Shown: positions 12,005 to 23,125, counted from the first letter of the stretch. The stretch is DNA of 64,000 bases from Prorocentrum cordatum (GCA_963575745.1 CAUYUJ010015826.1:230001-294000), one strand, 5' to 3'. The notes: generated from the letters alone by a model not told the origin. Program-made: numbers and translations.

Positions 12005-12154
12005 TTAAGTCGGGCCTGTCCCTCTACAGGGAGGAATATTCAACAATAGTCAGAAAATTGTATGTTTGAGTTTTGTTTGAGAATTTTTGTTTGACTATAT
12101 ACATGTATACATATTTCTTGCAAAATCCGCCTGTAGGGGGACATGCCCGACCTC
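12005..12154. mobile_element. TTAA-ended MITE, copy 2
   Basis: Left TIR 'TTAAGTCGGGCCTGTCCC', right 'GGGACATGCCCGACCT'. It lies 125 bp after copy 1 in the same orientation. No coding capacity. Confidence 0.85.
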
Positions 12155-12330
12155 AGAGTACTTCTCTCTTCTCTCTCCCTGACCCTCTCTGGAAGATGCT
12201 CCGCCCTCAGCGCTCGTCACTTCCTCCTGGAGAGTGCGCGGGCCCAGGGTGCTACTTCCCGGGAAAGGGCGTGGGCCCAGGGTTCTCTTTTGGAGGTTTC
12301 TTTTTGGAGTTTTCCGCTCGATGAATAACG

Positions 12331-12800
12331 TGATGAAGTCCCATTTTGCTGTTGAAGAGTACGTTTCGCGCATGCCCGCTCGAGGAAATTGCGCCGCCCA
12401 TCTCGGATCCTCGATAGATAACAGTGTCCGCAGATCACCGTTTTCCTTTGCAAGAAAGAGGGTGCGAAGCGTTGTGCGCAGAGTCTTCGATCGATATCGA
12501 AATTTGGAGGCCCTTCAAGTTTGCAGAAAATGTTCAAATGTTAATTTTTGCGTGCCCTCTCGAGGATGAAGCCGTCCTGCGCGAAGAACTTTCGAGGATG
12601 TCTCGAGCGAAACGCCTGTTCTGCAAGACTCGAGGGGCTTCGGCGCCCCAGGATGCCCAGGTGCACGGTAAAGTCAATGTTTTCGTTTGCTGCGGATGTC
12701 TCGAGCGGAGCGCCTGTTTCATCTTACAGATTGTTCCTCCCCGGGTGGCCAGAATTCAGAGGATGCATCAGGCGAAATGCTTGTTTTCCCGTGCACAGGG
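12331..12800 (+). repeat. Dispersed repeat G, copy 1
   Basis: Contains 'ATCTCGGATCCTCGATAGAT' followed by 'CCGCAG' and 'TTCCTTTGC', then 'CGTGCCCTCTCGAGGATG'. The same order occurs at 44806-45060, and the latter part at 15519-15620. Non-coding. Confidence 0.75.
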
Positions 12801-12837
12801 TTCAGGGGGGTATCTACATGATGGTTTTTGCAACGTG

Positions 12838-12965
12838 TTTTCACGTGTCCAGGCCACGGAGGGGGGTATCTAAGATGGTGGTCCCGCGCTGGAACCATTG
12901 GCTTTCACGTGTCCAGGCCGCCCAGGGCGGTATCGAAGACGGTGGTCCCGAGTTGGAACCATAAA
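12838..12965 (+). repeat. ~63-bp minisatellite, first block
   Basis: About two copies of a unit with 'TTTCACGTGTCCAGGCC' and 'GGTGGTCCCG...TGGAACCA'. The main block is at 14038-14385. Confidence 0.85.
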
Positions 12966-13104
12966 TTATACGACCACCCTTCAGGTGATAATGAGGTTGG
13001 TGGGGGGAGAAGAACCAATTGACGGCAACTGCGATGGCGGTGATGATGCCGATGCTGGTGATACGCCCTCGAGTTGGCAACGACGCGTGGTGACGATGCT
13101 GCGT

Positions 13105-13640
13105 CGAGATCAGATTATCGATTCCATTATCGATTTCGCTATCGGTCTCACTCGATCGATCCCACCATCGCTCTCACTCGATCAATCTCACTTTTGGTCT
13201 AACTCTAGATCTCAATGGTGATCCCACTATCGATCTCACTATTGATCTCACTATCGATATCACTATCGGTCTCACTATCGATCTCACCACGAGAAACCGA
13301 CGGGACACCATCGGGACACCAATCGATCTCAATTTCGATCTCACTATCGATCTCACTATCGATCTCACTATCTCTCTCACGACCGATCTCACTATCTGTC
13401 TCACTATCGATCTCACCATCGGCCTCACTATCGATCTCACCACGGGACACTGACGGAACACCGACGGGATATCCGGGGGACACGGACGGGACACCGACGG
13501 GACACCACGGGACACCATCGGGACACCATCGGGGCACCGGTCGATCTCATTTTCGATCTCATTATCGATCTCACCATCGGTCTTACTATCGATCTCACTC
13601 TCGATATCATTATCGATCTCACAACGGGACATCGACGGGA
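13105..13640. repeat. 12-bp 'TCGATCTCACTA' satellite
   Basis: Dozens of copies of a 12-bp unit, interrupted at 13290-13320 and 13440-13530 by the GGGACACCGACG unit of the adjoining array. Confidence 0.9.
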
Positions 13641-13895
13641 CACCAACGGGACGTCGACGGGACACCGATGAGACATCGACGGGACACCAATGGTACACCA
13701 ACGGAACACCAATGGGACACCGACGGGACAGCGACGGGGCAGCCACGGAACACCAACGGGACACCGACGGGACACCGACGGGACACTACGGCGGGACAAC
13801 CCGGCCACCGCCCGCCCACCGCTTGGGAGAGGCGGACAGCGACGGGACACCACGGCGGGACAACCCGGCCACCGCCCGCCCACCGGAGAGGGAGG
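13440..13895. repeat. 12-bp 'GGGACACCGACG' satellite and tandem 60-bp tail
   Basis: A second 12-bp unit intermingled with, then replacing, TCGATCTCACTA. The tail 13787-13890 has two copies of 'CGGGACAACCCGGCCACCGC'. Confidence 0.9.
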
Positions 13896-14037
13896 AGGGG
13901 CGGTCAACGGTGGCCGTCTGCCCCCCCCACCAGCAGGGGGGCCCATAAGAGCAAGACAAAGTCAATAAAGCTACACCAGACGTGTAATGACTTGACACCG
14001 TTTCTTCGGCTGGTGATTTTCCAGGTTTCCACCGCGG

Positions 14038-14385
14038 GGTACTAACATGGTGGTCCCGAGCTGGAACCATGTGTTTCACGTGTCCAGGACACCCAGGTGG
14101 ATATCTAACATGGTGGTCCCTCGCTGGAACCACGTGTTGTCACGTGTCCAGGCCAACCAGGTGGACATCTAACATGTGGTCCCGAGCTGGAACCACGTAG
14201 TTTTACATGTTCAGGCCACTCAGGGCGATATCTAAAATGGTTGCCCCGAGCTGGAACCACGTGTTTTCGCGTGTCCTGGCCACCCAGAGGGGTATCTAGC
14301 GTGATGGTCCCGAGCCGGAACCACGTGTTTTCACGTGTCCAGGCCACCCAGGGCCGTATTTAGCACGGTTGCCCCGAGCTGGCAC
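14038..14385 (+). repeat. ~63-bp minisatellite, main block
   Basis: About six copies of 'GTGTCCAGGCCACCCAGG...GGTATCTAACATGGTGGTC...CCGAGCTGGAACCA'. Confidence 0.9.
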
Positions 14386-14439
14386 TTGTGTGTTTTCACG
14401 ACCACATGTTCGATTTCTGCACTTTGGTGGCATGTGTAC

Positions 14440-15120
14440 GTGAAAACACGCGGGTTCCTAACGCCCCAGAGCGGGGCAAGCGTGACAACACATGGGTTCC
14501 TAACGCCCCAGAGCGGGACGGCGAATGCCCCTCCCCGCTCGGCGCGTCCCTTGGCTCGTCCTCTGTCGTGTTCTTTGGTTTGTCCCTGGCGTTTTCCCTG
14601 CCCGTTCTGCGGCGCGTCGCTTGCCACGCCCCCTGACACGTCCCTTGGCGCATCCCCTAGTGCGCCCCTGGCAAATTCCGTGGCGCGTCCATGCGCCCTG
14701 CGCCCCGTGTCGTCTCGTCCCGATTCGGAATTGAGTCGGATCTTGAGCTCGAGCTGATTGAGCGTCCCACACGTTTCGACTGCAACCATGCAGGTCTGGA
14801 CCAGCTATGCGCTCAGGCAGCTCGAGCTTAAGATCCAGATAGCTCGGTCAGAATTCGGATGCCAAGGGCGACTTGATCCACAACACGCAGAGCACAACGC
14901 CATTCATTGCGGCATAACACATATCATTTCAGCACGGCACAGCAAAGCACAATCCTTGGCACGGTACATTACGATCGATACCTTCAGCATTGCAGTTGCT
15001 TGTCGCCCAATCAGGTGCCTTCAGAACATAACCATGCTTCGCGTTTCTAAATTCCTTCCGGTTTCGTGGGTCGATCATGTTCCCGAGATGGGCGCCAGCC
15101 CAGGGTCCTTGTTTAGTGGG
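14440..15120 (+). repeat. Dispersed repeat E, long copy
   Basis: Composite of GCGTCCC minisatellite (14535-14690), 'CGTCTCGTCCCGATTCGGA', an A/C-rich part with 'CAGCACGGCACAGCAAAGCA' and the terminal part ending 'TCGTGGGTCGATCATGTT'. An inverted copy with all parts in reverse order is at 49190-49720. No gene is seen. Confidence 0.75.
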
Positions 15121-15257
15121 TAACCATGTCGCCCCCTGGTGCCATACTCGAAGAGGGCCAGCGAATTAATGTTCGACAGCTAACGAGGTGAGGTCACATT
15201 TTGGACCCCTGCTCTCCACAGAAAAAAAAAAAGAGTGCGGAGCGCTTCGCGCAGAAG

Positions 15258-15493
15258 TTTTCTTCCCCAATCAGTGCTTGCACTGAAGGGGTCCTGGCGG
15301 AAATTGAAAGATTTGGCGAAAGTTTCCCACCGATTTTGGTGGCCGGCTGGGTTCCCGGGTTCCCGCTTCCGGGTTCCCGGGTTCCTGGTTATTGGTTCCG
15401 GGCCGAATTCGGTGGGTTCCGGGTTCCCGGGTTCCGAGTCGATCTCCTTATCGATCAAAACATCCATTGATTGGGGTTTTTCTCTGGTGTTGT
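15258..15493 (-). repeat. Dispersed repeat F, inverted copy
   Basis: Reverse complement of 8552-8785, including GGGTTCCCGGGTTCC repeats and the terminal 'GGGGTTTTTCTCTGGTG'. Confidence 0.8.
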
Positions 15494-15518
15494 GAAAAAA
15501 TGCAATTGTATTTAATTT

Positions 15519-15720
15519 TCGCGTGCCCGCTCGAGGATGGCGCGCCCTCTGCGCAGGTGGTTTCTCGAGGACGTCTCAAACCCACCGCGCCTGTTTTGCA
15601 GAGCTCGAGCCGTTTCGGTGTTTTTTGCATTGACAGGAATCCACGCAAAAGTCTGCTGCAGCACGTCTGCAAGGTCGGCGCAAATTTACAAGGGATTGGC
15701 TCGAGTCGCGGACGCATCGT
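15519..15720 (+). repeat. Dispersed repeat G, partial copy
   Basis: 'CGTGCCCGCTCGAGGATGGC' followed by 'TTTTGCAGAGCTCGAG', matching 12551-12650 and 44985-45080. Confidence 0.65.
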
Positions 15721-16200
15721 GATTTACGAGGTATCGTGGCCTGGGGGGGCGGACACAGTGTAATTTATGAAAGGTCCTGACCCTGGTCTCGCGGACGCAT
15801 CGTTATTTGAAAGGGATCGTGGCCCTGGGAGGGCAGATGCCGCGTAATTCACGAGTGAATGTGACCCTGAGAGCGCGGACGCCGTGTAATTGACCAGGGA
15901 TCGTGTCCTTGGGGGTGCGCGCAGCACAATTTAAAATGGATCATGGCGCTGGGAGCGCGGGCGCAGCTTAATTTGCGATGTATCTTTGCCCTTGGAGCGC
16001 ACAAGCATTGTTATTTTCGATGGATCGTGGCGCTGGGAGCGCGTGCGCAGCGCAATGTACGAGGGAGCGCGGCCCTGAGAGCGTGACACCAGCGTACTTT
16101 ACGAAGGAACGCAGCCCTGGGAGCGCGAAGCCACCGTAATTCACCAGGGATCTTGGCACCGAGAGCGCGGACGCAGCGCAATGTACGAGGATTCGCGCCT
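15720..16200 (+). repeat. ~48-bp minisatellite D, block 1
   Basis: Units of 'GGATCGTGGCCCTGGGAGCGC', 'GGACGCAGCGTAATTTACGA' and variants. Further blocks at 16570-16930, 45300-45870, 46620-47790 and, more diverged, 58450-59110. Confidence 0.9.
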
Positions 16201-16384
16201 GCCGTCCCAGCGCAGAATGTTTCAGGAAACGGAGAAGGGGGGGTGGGGGGCGAGTGGCGCCCCCCGAACCCATGTCGCAAACCAGGAACGCATCGTTCTC
16301 TGCTCTGGAGAGGGGTGGAGGGGGGCTCTTTTGTCCCTAAGGGCTTGTCGACTTTTCGCCGATCGACTTGTGGGGAGCGAGCCA

Positions 16385-16470
16385 GAAAAATCCAGGTAAA
16401 TGCAGATAAATCGAGGTAAATCCAGATAAATCCAGGCAAATCGAAACAAATCCGGGTAAATCCAAAGATC
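16385..16470 (+). repeat. 12-bp 'AAATCCAGATAA' satellite
   Basis: About seven copies. Confidence 0.85.
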
Positions 16471-16569
16471 TCCGAGGAAAGGTGAAGCATCTCGCGGCCG
16501 CTCCAGCGCGAGTCGAAGGACGGCAGAAGTCGTTAAGCCTTTAACGATTTTGGGCAACCTCCGCGGAGC

Positions 16570-17325
16570 GCTCCGTGGCCTGGGGGCACGGGCGCGCGCA
16601 GCAATTCACGAGGGACTGGCCCTGGCAGCGCGGGCGCAGCGCCATCCATCCTCGCGGCCCCTGGCAGCGCGGACGCGGCGTAAGCCGACGAGGGATCGTT
16701 GCCATTGGAGCGTGTGAACCCAGTGCAACGAGCCAGTGGTCGTGCCCCTGGAAGCGCGGACGCAGCACGGTCTGCGAGGGGCCGGGGCCCGGGGAGCGTA
16801 TAGCGTGGCTCCCGTGCAATTTGTCAGGTACCGCGGCCCCCGGGAGCGCGAATCCAGTGTGCTGTGCGACGGTTCTTCGCCTTGGGAGCGCGGACGCGGC
16901 GTAATTTCAGAGGGATCGTGACCCTCGGACGCGTTCCTTGGCACGTTCCCTTGCGCCCCCCCTGAGCGCGTCGCGCGGCGCGTCTCCTGGCACGTTCCTT
17001 GGCACGTCCCCTGGCGTCCGCTGGTGCGTCCCCTGGCACGTCCCCTGGCACGTTCCGTGGCGCGTCCCCCTGGCACGTCCCGTGGCGCGTCCCGTGGCGC
17101 GTCTTCCCGGCGCATCGCGCGGCGAGTCCCCGGGCACGTCCCTTGGCATGCCAGTGCGCGGCGCGGCACTGCGCAAAGAAGCACAACACAGCTTGATGGC
17201 ACAGTAGCATCGCCACTGATATCTTCAGCGTTGCCACTGCCTATCGCCCAATTGAGGTGCTTAGAACGTGCCCAGGCCTCGCAGTCCGAAATCCGTTTCC
17301 AGGTTCGCGGGTCGATCATGTTTTA
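16570..17325 (+). repeat. Minisatellite D block 2, GCGTCCC minisatellite and repeat E tail
   Basis: Minisatellite D (16570-16925), then 'CGTCCCYTGGCACGTTCC' units (16925-17150), then the conserved repeat E tail (17200-17325) ending 'GTCGATCATGTT'. Confidence 0.85.
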
Positions 17326-17329
17326 GAGT

Positions 17330-17940
17330 CACTCCGCATCTTCGCACAGAGTCCCACGGGTGCATTTAACCGTGATCGGTGCACTTACCGTCTCGGTCCT
17401 TTCCCCTTTCCGGCAGAAATGCGTTCCCACTACAACATAGTATGGGTTGTGGTGTGGTCCAATATGGCCGAATTGTGCCCCCCTACGCGTTCGAGAGATT
17501 ATCCAAAGCATACAGATTGGAGCTTCAACGCCGATGTTGAACTTGTAGCCCTGTGGTGGTTTCTCAGACTTCGAAGCTGAGGGGGGACACCTTTCAACCC
17601 TTACCCACACATCCCCCTTCCCTTCCTGTTTCGCCGCATTTCGATTGTCGGATTCGGGGAGGGGGGGGGGTAAAGCGGGGACCCTATTGTCTATCAGTGT
17701 GAGGTATCCTCTCAGGGCGGCGGCATGTTGAATACTCCTTTCTATGCTTTCTAGCCTCTCCGATGCTGGCGATTTATCCATGCGGGAGCCACCTCGGCTG
17801 CTACGACAGTTGGTGTCTGACGCGCTGGGTGGACAGGCTGCCAGGGGGTCAGCCTTTTCTGCACCTGCACGCAATGGGGGGGGGACTGGGAGAAGGGGGA
17901 GTGGGACGGCAGGGTGGAGTAGGAGTGATTAGAGGCGGGA
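17330..17940. other. No supported gene
   Basis: No recognisable protein, RNA or repeat structure was seen. Confidence 0.4.
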
Positions 17941-17944
17941 GGAG

Positions 17945-18115
17945 AATCTCTCTCTCTCTCTCTTTGTGTTCTCTCTCTCTCTCTAAATCACTCTCTCTCT
18001 CTCTCTCTCTTTCTCTCCCTCTCCCTCTCTCTTTTCATATATACGTGTGTATATTATGTATTATGTGTATCTCTCTCTCTCTCTCTAGACGAGAGAGAGA
18101 GAGAGAGAGAAAGAA
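17945..18115. repeat. CT microsatellite facing GA microsatellite
   Basis: (CT)n runs from 17948, then 'CTCTCTAGACGAGAGAG' at the centre near 18090 and (GA)n: a long potential hairpin. Confidence 0.9.
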
Positions 18116-18119
18116 AGCC

Positions 18120-18600
18120 ATGTTGTTGTGGCCATAGTGGGCGGCAACCGAACCACAACAGTGTCCGAGGCGTTTAAGCCAGGTGCGCGTCTTGTGAGAG
18201 CCTGGCGATGGCCTGGTCATCGCGCTGGTAGAACTAGGCGCTGCGCTTTGTTATGGCGTCAGCCCCGCCGATGCACGTGGCTCAGAAGATGCCCTCGAAA
18301 CTTAGCCTGTACATTGGCATATCGTCTCGTGGGCTCCAACGTTGCAAACCTGCATGGCACAGCTCCCGATGTGATTGCGCTGGCGAACGCATGCTGTCGG
18401 ACCAGATGCATCTGTATCACATGCCCGTCGGGGCCGCGGATGCAGTTCCGCCGCTGGGACGCGCTGCGTGGTCAGCGGCAGGGATCCGCGCGCAGCAGTG
18501 TGCTCTTGACAGCCCCCGGCTTCGAGTCGAGAGCCACACTTCCCCGGCCACACTTGGCCGCGGGGCGGTGCGAGGGTCAGCATTCGGCGGCGAGCGAGGG
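18120..18600. other. No supported gene
   Basis: Mixed-composition stretch. Open frames are short and lack motifs. Confidence 0.35.
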
Positions 18601-19030
18601 GGGCAAGTGAGGAGGAGAAGGCCTTCTCAGAGGGCGGCGAAACTTCACAGAGAAGGCCTCCGGCCTTGGCTTCCTGTGTCTTCGGGGAAGGCTCAGAACA
18701 TGTCTCAGAAGTTTGAGGATTTTCGGAGCCTTCTGAGAATCACCACCCACCAGAACACCCCAACCCAACCCGACGGCCTCAACTTGCCCTCTTCCAGTGG
18801 GGGGTGGTCGGGGAACGCTGAAAAAGTACAGATGGATCCCGTACCCCCTCCAACCCGAAATTCGAATCTTCGGGTTGGGTTGGGGTGGTCTGGTAGGCAG
18901 TTGCTCATCAGGAGGGAAAGAAACACACAGACACAATTAAACGTCGACTCCCAGGAAAACATGGGAAAACAGGGGAAGTGGGGGGGAAGACGAAAACCGA
19001 AAAAGTACGGGGAATCCGGTAATTAGTGTT
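18600..19030 (+). repeat. Dispersed repeat B, copy 2 with CTTCTGAGAAG flank
   Basis: CTTCTCAGAGG-type palindromes (18635-18740), then repeat B words (18900-19020), as in the same order at 9290-9980 and 42135-42270. It ends just before the transposon's insertion site. Confidence 0.7.
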
Positions 19031-19055
19031 TATTACCTAACAGCGTAGACTGATA

Positions 19056-19094
19056 CTTTGATCGTCGGGTGGGTGTAAGTGCGGTAAGAGCGTT
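19056..19094 (+). repeat. Left terminal inverted repeat
   Basis: 39 bp beginning CTTTGATCGTCGGGTGG, matched by 33230-33268 on the minus strand with one difference at base 18. A subterminal word 'GCTAAGTCGATG-GGGCTG' (19344-19362) also recurs inverted at 33085-33102. Confidence 0.92.
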
Positions 19095-19480
19095 GTACAT
19101 CCGATGAAATCGTTTCAACGAAGATGTATGTAGGTTCATGCTAGTTGACCTCACATATTCAACATATATAAAATATCGAACTTCGCATTCATCTACTTAA
19201 CGTTTTGTTAGATAAGTATATTCAACAACATACCATACATACTACTCACAGAACCATCCATCTTATCAACTGAGCTATCGGGTACCACTGCCAAGATATA
19301 TCGATACATACACCTCAACATACCCAACTTAGTAGCTAAGTCAGCTAAGTCGATGTGGGCTGTCCGATTCGGTTAACCCGAAATTTGCATAACTTTCTAT
19401 GTTTTGCATGTTTGTTCTTGATATTGCTATGTTTCGGGAAAAAACCACAAAAAACGTTTTAACAACTACAACACAACAGT
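19095..19480. other. AT-rich left subterminal region
   Basis: Conspicuously AT-richer than the rest of the window, with no ORF. It is likely to hold transposase-binding or end-structure sequence, matching the AT-rich right end (33000-33230). Confidence 0.6.
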
Positions 19481-19804
19481 TTTTCAGGACAGGGCGCCGC
19501 AGGTCGACGCGCCGAGCCGCCCTCAGGACGCCTGCGGGGCGCGGAGGGGAAGGGGGGAGAGGGAGAGGGGGGGGGATCAACTATTCTTCAAACTGCCTCC
19601 CCTCGGCGGCCATCACCGCCTCCCCTCTCCTCTCCTCGTTGTCGGCGGCCAGCCCGCCCCCGCTCCCTCCTGCCGCCTTCCCTCCCCGAGCCCGCCTTCC
19701 TTCTTCGGCGGCATATCCGCCCCTCCCTCCTGCACCTCTCTATCGAAGGGCGGCGCATCCGCCAGCGGCATATCCGCTCTCGCATGCGCTCGTTTTTTCC
19801 TTTT

Positions 19805-22217
19805 TCACGTGATGGCGAGCACATAGCCATCGTCCTGTAGTCGCCGATAAGCCGCCCAGGCTGGCGGGATCAGCTCGGCGGGCATCACGGCGACGTCGCC
19901 GCGCGGCCGCCACAGGGACGCGCCTGGGCATGGCGCGCGCACCCATTCCAGGGTCTCCACCAGCAGGTAGCTGGCGGCGCCAGCCTGCGCGCAGCAATGC
20001 ACGATGTACGCCTCGCCGTCGCCCAGGAGAAAATCCTGAGGGCAGCAACGCCTCGATTTTTGGGGGGGCACACGCATGTGCACCCCTAAATACCAAGGTT
20101 GGTTGCGCCGTCTGTCCTGGCTGCCGTACGTCTGGCCGTCGATCGACGCCTCTCTGCTGGTCCACGTTTCAGCCCTGCGGAGGGGTTCCTCCTCCTCCTC
20201 CTCCTCCTCCTCCTCCTCCTCCTCCTCCTCCTGGCGGCGAGCCGCCTCGGCGGCAAACCGCCTTCCCCTCTCCCAGCCCATCTTCCTCCACAAAGGGCAT
20301 GCAAGGTTGCGCCCCGAGTGCCCGAACGTACTGTCCAGCTCTGGCGTGCGCCACGCTTTGGCGCGGGAGCGCGGCGCCTCCTTCGCTTCCTCCAGGAAGC
20401 AGGCGAGCATCGCCGTCAAGGCCGACCGCTCGAAATTCTCAGGGTTGTCGATCTCCTGCGACCTGGACCGAAGCAGGTTGTGCTTCCGCTCGAGTACGAA
20501 GGCGTCCAACCAGATGCCGTCCTCCGCAGGCTGGTCGGGGACGTGCCACAAATAATGATGCTTCGGCTTGATCAGGGCTGGCCCGTGCGCGGCTTTGTGC
20601 AGCGCCAAGGAAATCGAAACGGCCTTGGTCCAGACAGCTATCAAATTCGGCACGGCGCCGATCCTCAGGACGTAGCCGAACCGCCTGCCACCTAAGCGCT
20701 CGAGGATGCGCGCGGGCCGACGCGGTGCATCCTCGAACGCGCAGGCCAGCGTTTGCGTTTCAGCTGCGGCCGCATGTCCTTTTGCCCTGCATGTACAATT
20801 CGAGCATCTTCGCCATCGCCTCGAACGACCGCGCCGCAGCGTTCGCCATGCCGCTGGGACGCAGCTCTGTGTGCACCCAATGACGAATCAAAGGGAGCAC
20901 GGCCAAGCAATCCGACGCCTTGCCCACGAAGTGCGACGCCTTGCAGGTCGCTTTCTTCCGAGCCACGCTGAACAGAAACGCTGGCGGTTTCCTGCCGCGT
21001 CTGCCAGTCCGCCACGCCGAGCAGCGATCCCGCCACGTTCCCCACGCGTCGGGGATGACATCCCTCACCGCCTTGAGGAGCGCAAAGATTTCGACCTGCA
21101 AGGTCCCGCCGCTGGCCAGCATGGTATGCATGGGGTCCCTCACGTATGTGCTCGGCGGCGCCACCGTCCGCAACGCCTGGCACGCCACCAGAGAACGGTC
21201 ATCCAGAGTGATGCCCATTGCCGTCTCCTTCGGGGGCCGGAACATCAGAAGGGAAGGAAGGGGGGGACATCAGAAGGGGATCGATGGAAATGTTTTCCTC
21301 CCTGGCTCCAGTCTCTCGATGTTCGCTCTGGTTGTCGTGTCCCGCAGCGACGCCAAATCATCATATTGCTGCAAAAACTCGTCTGACGACAGCGGGTCAA
21401 AGCGCGACGAGTCAGCGCACCAGAGAGGCACGAGGTAATCATCGTCGTCGTAGTCTGCAAGACATTCCGCCTGATCCAGCACAACGTTCTTGCATTGCAA
21501 GCACGGTCTCAGACCTGCAGCGCCCTTGGTGCAGAATGTCTCTTTTCCAGCCGCCTCGTCTGCAATCAAGCGGTGGAACTTGGCGAAAAAGTGCACGCCG
21601 CCGATTGGCGCACCGTGCTCCGACAGACTCTCTGGGCCCAGGAACAGCGCGCGAAGCAATGCCCGCGCCACGGCCGAGCCGCCGATGCTCTTCTTCACGA
21701 CGACGCGCAAGGTGCCGATCGGCAGCCACGCAACCTCCTTCTGCAAGAAGGATCCGAACTCGAGGAAACTCGCATACACCGCGAGCTGATTCCGACGATT
21801 ATCTATCTTCAAGGCGTTGCCCACGCCAATGTCGTCGTAGTACAGCAAAAGCCTCCACGGCCGATCGCGCGACACAGGGAAACGGCGCATCGCTTCCCAA
21901 AACATTGAACTCCAGAGAGGGCAGTCCGACAGGAGCCTCGGCATCAGCCGATGCGGCAGCGCCACGCTCCATCGGAAAGGCGTGCCGATCTTGGGCTGCA
22001 GCCGCACTGCGCTGATGAGATCGGCCACGGATGCCGTCTGCGATCGCTGCATGGCCCGAGCGCTCACGTCTATAGCATCGCCCGCGTCGTCGCCATGGCC
22101 AAGCGCAGTCACGATTCGCTCGAGCAAAGCCGCGGACACGCCGCGCAGGGCCAGACACTGTTGCAGTCGAGCCCGCTGCTCCACCTGCTTGTCCACCTGC
22201 AGGGCGCGTTTCCCCAT
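19805..22217 (-). CDS. DDE-transposase-like protein (Tnp2/CMC- or KDZ-like), three exons
   Basis: Model: exons 22217-21327, 21227-20786 and 20691-19805, joined by two GC-AG introns (21228-21326, 99 bp; 20692-20785, 94 bp), giving 739 aa. Motifs in order: 'LLYYDDIGVGN' (126-129 YYDD, candidate first acidic residue), 'RLIADEAAG' (~216), 'GLRPCLQCKNVV' with CxxC at 239-242, 'RDPMHTMLASGG' (Asp328, His331), 'IKPKHHYLWHVPDQ' (~484) and 'DAFVLERKHN' (Asp506, Glu511). The D..D-MH..E order resembles Tnp2-type transposases. A Glu run near 575 comes from a CCT microsatellite. I chose the ATG at 22217 because the frame upstream only translates GGCGG hairpins and Ala/Arg-rich DNA. Without the introns the frame has a TGA at 21270, so decay is the alternative. 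The protein probably moves the element. Confidence 0.65.
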
Positions 22218-22764
22218 TGCGCCGACGCCCGCGCGCGGGAGGGGCGGGGGCGGGGGGCAGCGCGAGGCCCAGCGCGGTTGAGAAAAACGAATTGCAGCCA
22301 GAGAGACGGAAGTGGAGGCGGGAATGGATCGCGGGGCGGAGTAGCCGCCGAAGGGCATGGCGGTGTAGCCGCCTGAAGGGTCGGGAGGGGCGGCGTAGCC
22401 GCCGAAGAGCGTGGGGGCGAGGGGGCATGGGGGGAGGGGGGAGGGGGGAGGGGGGTGGGTGGGGGAGATTGCGGAGGCGCGAAGTGAGCGTAGCAACGGA
22501 ACTTGCAAGGGAGATTTCTTTTTCTCGCACGCAATTTCGAGCTTGAGTTTCAAGCTCGGGTTCCAAGCCGCCAGCGCTCGGAGACGGGCGCGGCTGGCGG
22601 CTCGAGCTCGGGGCGGGCGCAGCGCGGGACGGGCGCGGCGGCGGCTGGCGGCTCTTAGTGCGGGTGCGCGTGCTGCCTCCAACTCCTCATCCACCTCCTC
22701 CTCCTCTCCTCATCCTGCCTCCTCTTCCTCCTTATCCTCCTCTATCGGCCCAGCCGATCGCCGC

Positions 22765-23061
22765 TCAGCTCTCCTGGTGCGGCTGGCGGCAGAAGAACCG
22801 AATGCCGCCTGGGATGTCCTGCACCATCTGCTTCGACATCTGGCACAGCATCTTGCCGCGCTCCTCGGTGCGGCGCGCCTCCTCCATCATGCGCCGCGCC
22901 TTGTCGATGAGCATCTGGCCCTTGATGCCAACGGCGCGTGCATGGCGGCAACGATTGCGCCACTCGATGAAGCGCACCACGATGGTCGCCCAGCTCCACG
23001 CACTGCCACCCGTGATGAGCTCGAAGTCATCGACGTCGTACTTGTCCGCGATGCTCGCCAT
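22765..23061 (-). CDS. Small helical ORF, 98 aa, preceded by a spliced-leader relic
   Basis: ATG at 23061 opens 'MASIADKYDVDDFELITGG', followed by a Trp/Arg segment, a charged helix 'KARRMMEEARRTEERGK' and the end 'FFCRQPHQES'. It is intronless with strong G/C third positions. A DinoSL-like sequence ends 44 nt upstream on the same strand. No family is recognised; the middle could form an amphipathic helix. It lies between the transposase gene and a repeated non-coding block. Confidence 0.45.
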   Translation of the reverse strand: MASIADKYDVDDFELITGGSAWSWATIVVRFIEWRNRCRHARAVGIKGQMLIDKARRMMEEARRTEERGKMLCQMSKQMVQDIPGGIRFFCRQPHQES

Positions 23062-23104
23062 GGCGGCGCAAGACCGCGAAGGGGCACGACCTCGAGCGGC
23101 TCCA

Positions 23105-23125
23105 CTTGAGCCACAAAGACTACGG
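23105..23125 (-). other. Degenerate DinoSL relic (18 of 21 matches)
   Basis: On the minus strand it reads CCGTAGTCTTTG-TGGCTCAAG, differing from the leader at three positions without gaps. It sits 44 nt before the ATG of the 98-aa ORF, the distance expected of a 5' UTR. It suggests that this part of the transposon came from a trans-spliced mRNA. Confidence 0.55.

Noticed and set aside
21270-21272. In-frame TGA as a broken transposase
   Set aside because: A GC-AG intron (21228-21326) with matching phase removes it and joins TTTR to ETAMGITLDD; this explains the stop better than decay, though RNA evidence is needed.
22218-22694. 159-residue N-terminal extension of the transposase
   Set aside because: It is Ala/Arg-rich and contains translated GGCGG hairpins (FGGY repeats); the ATG at 22217 begins the plausible protein.
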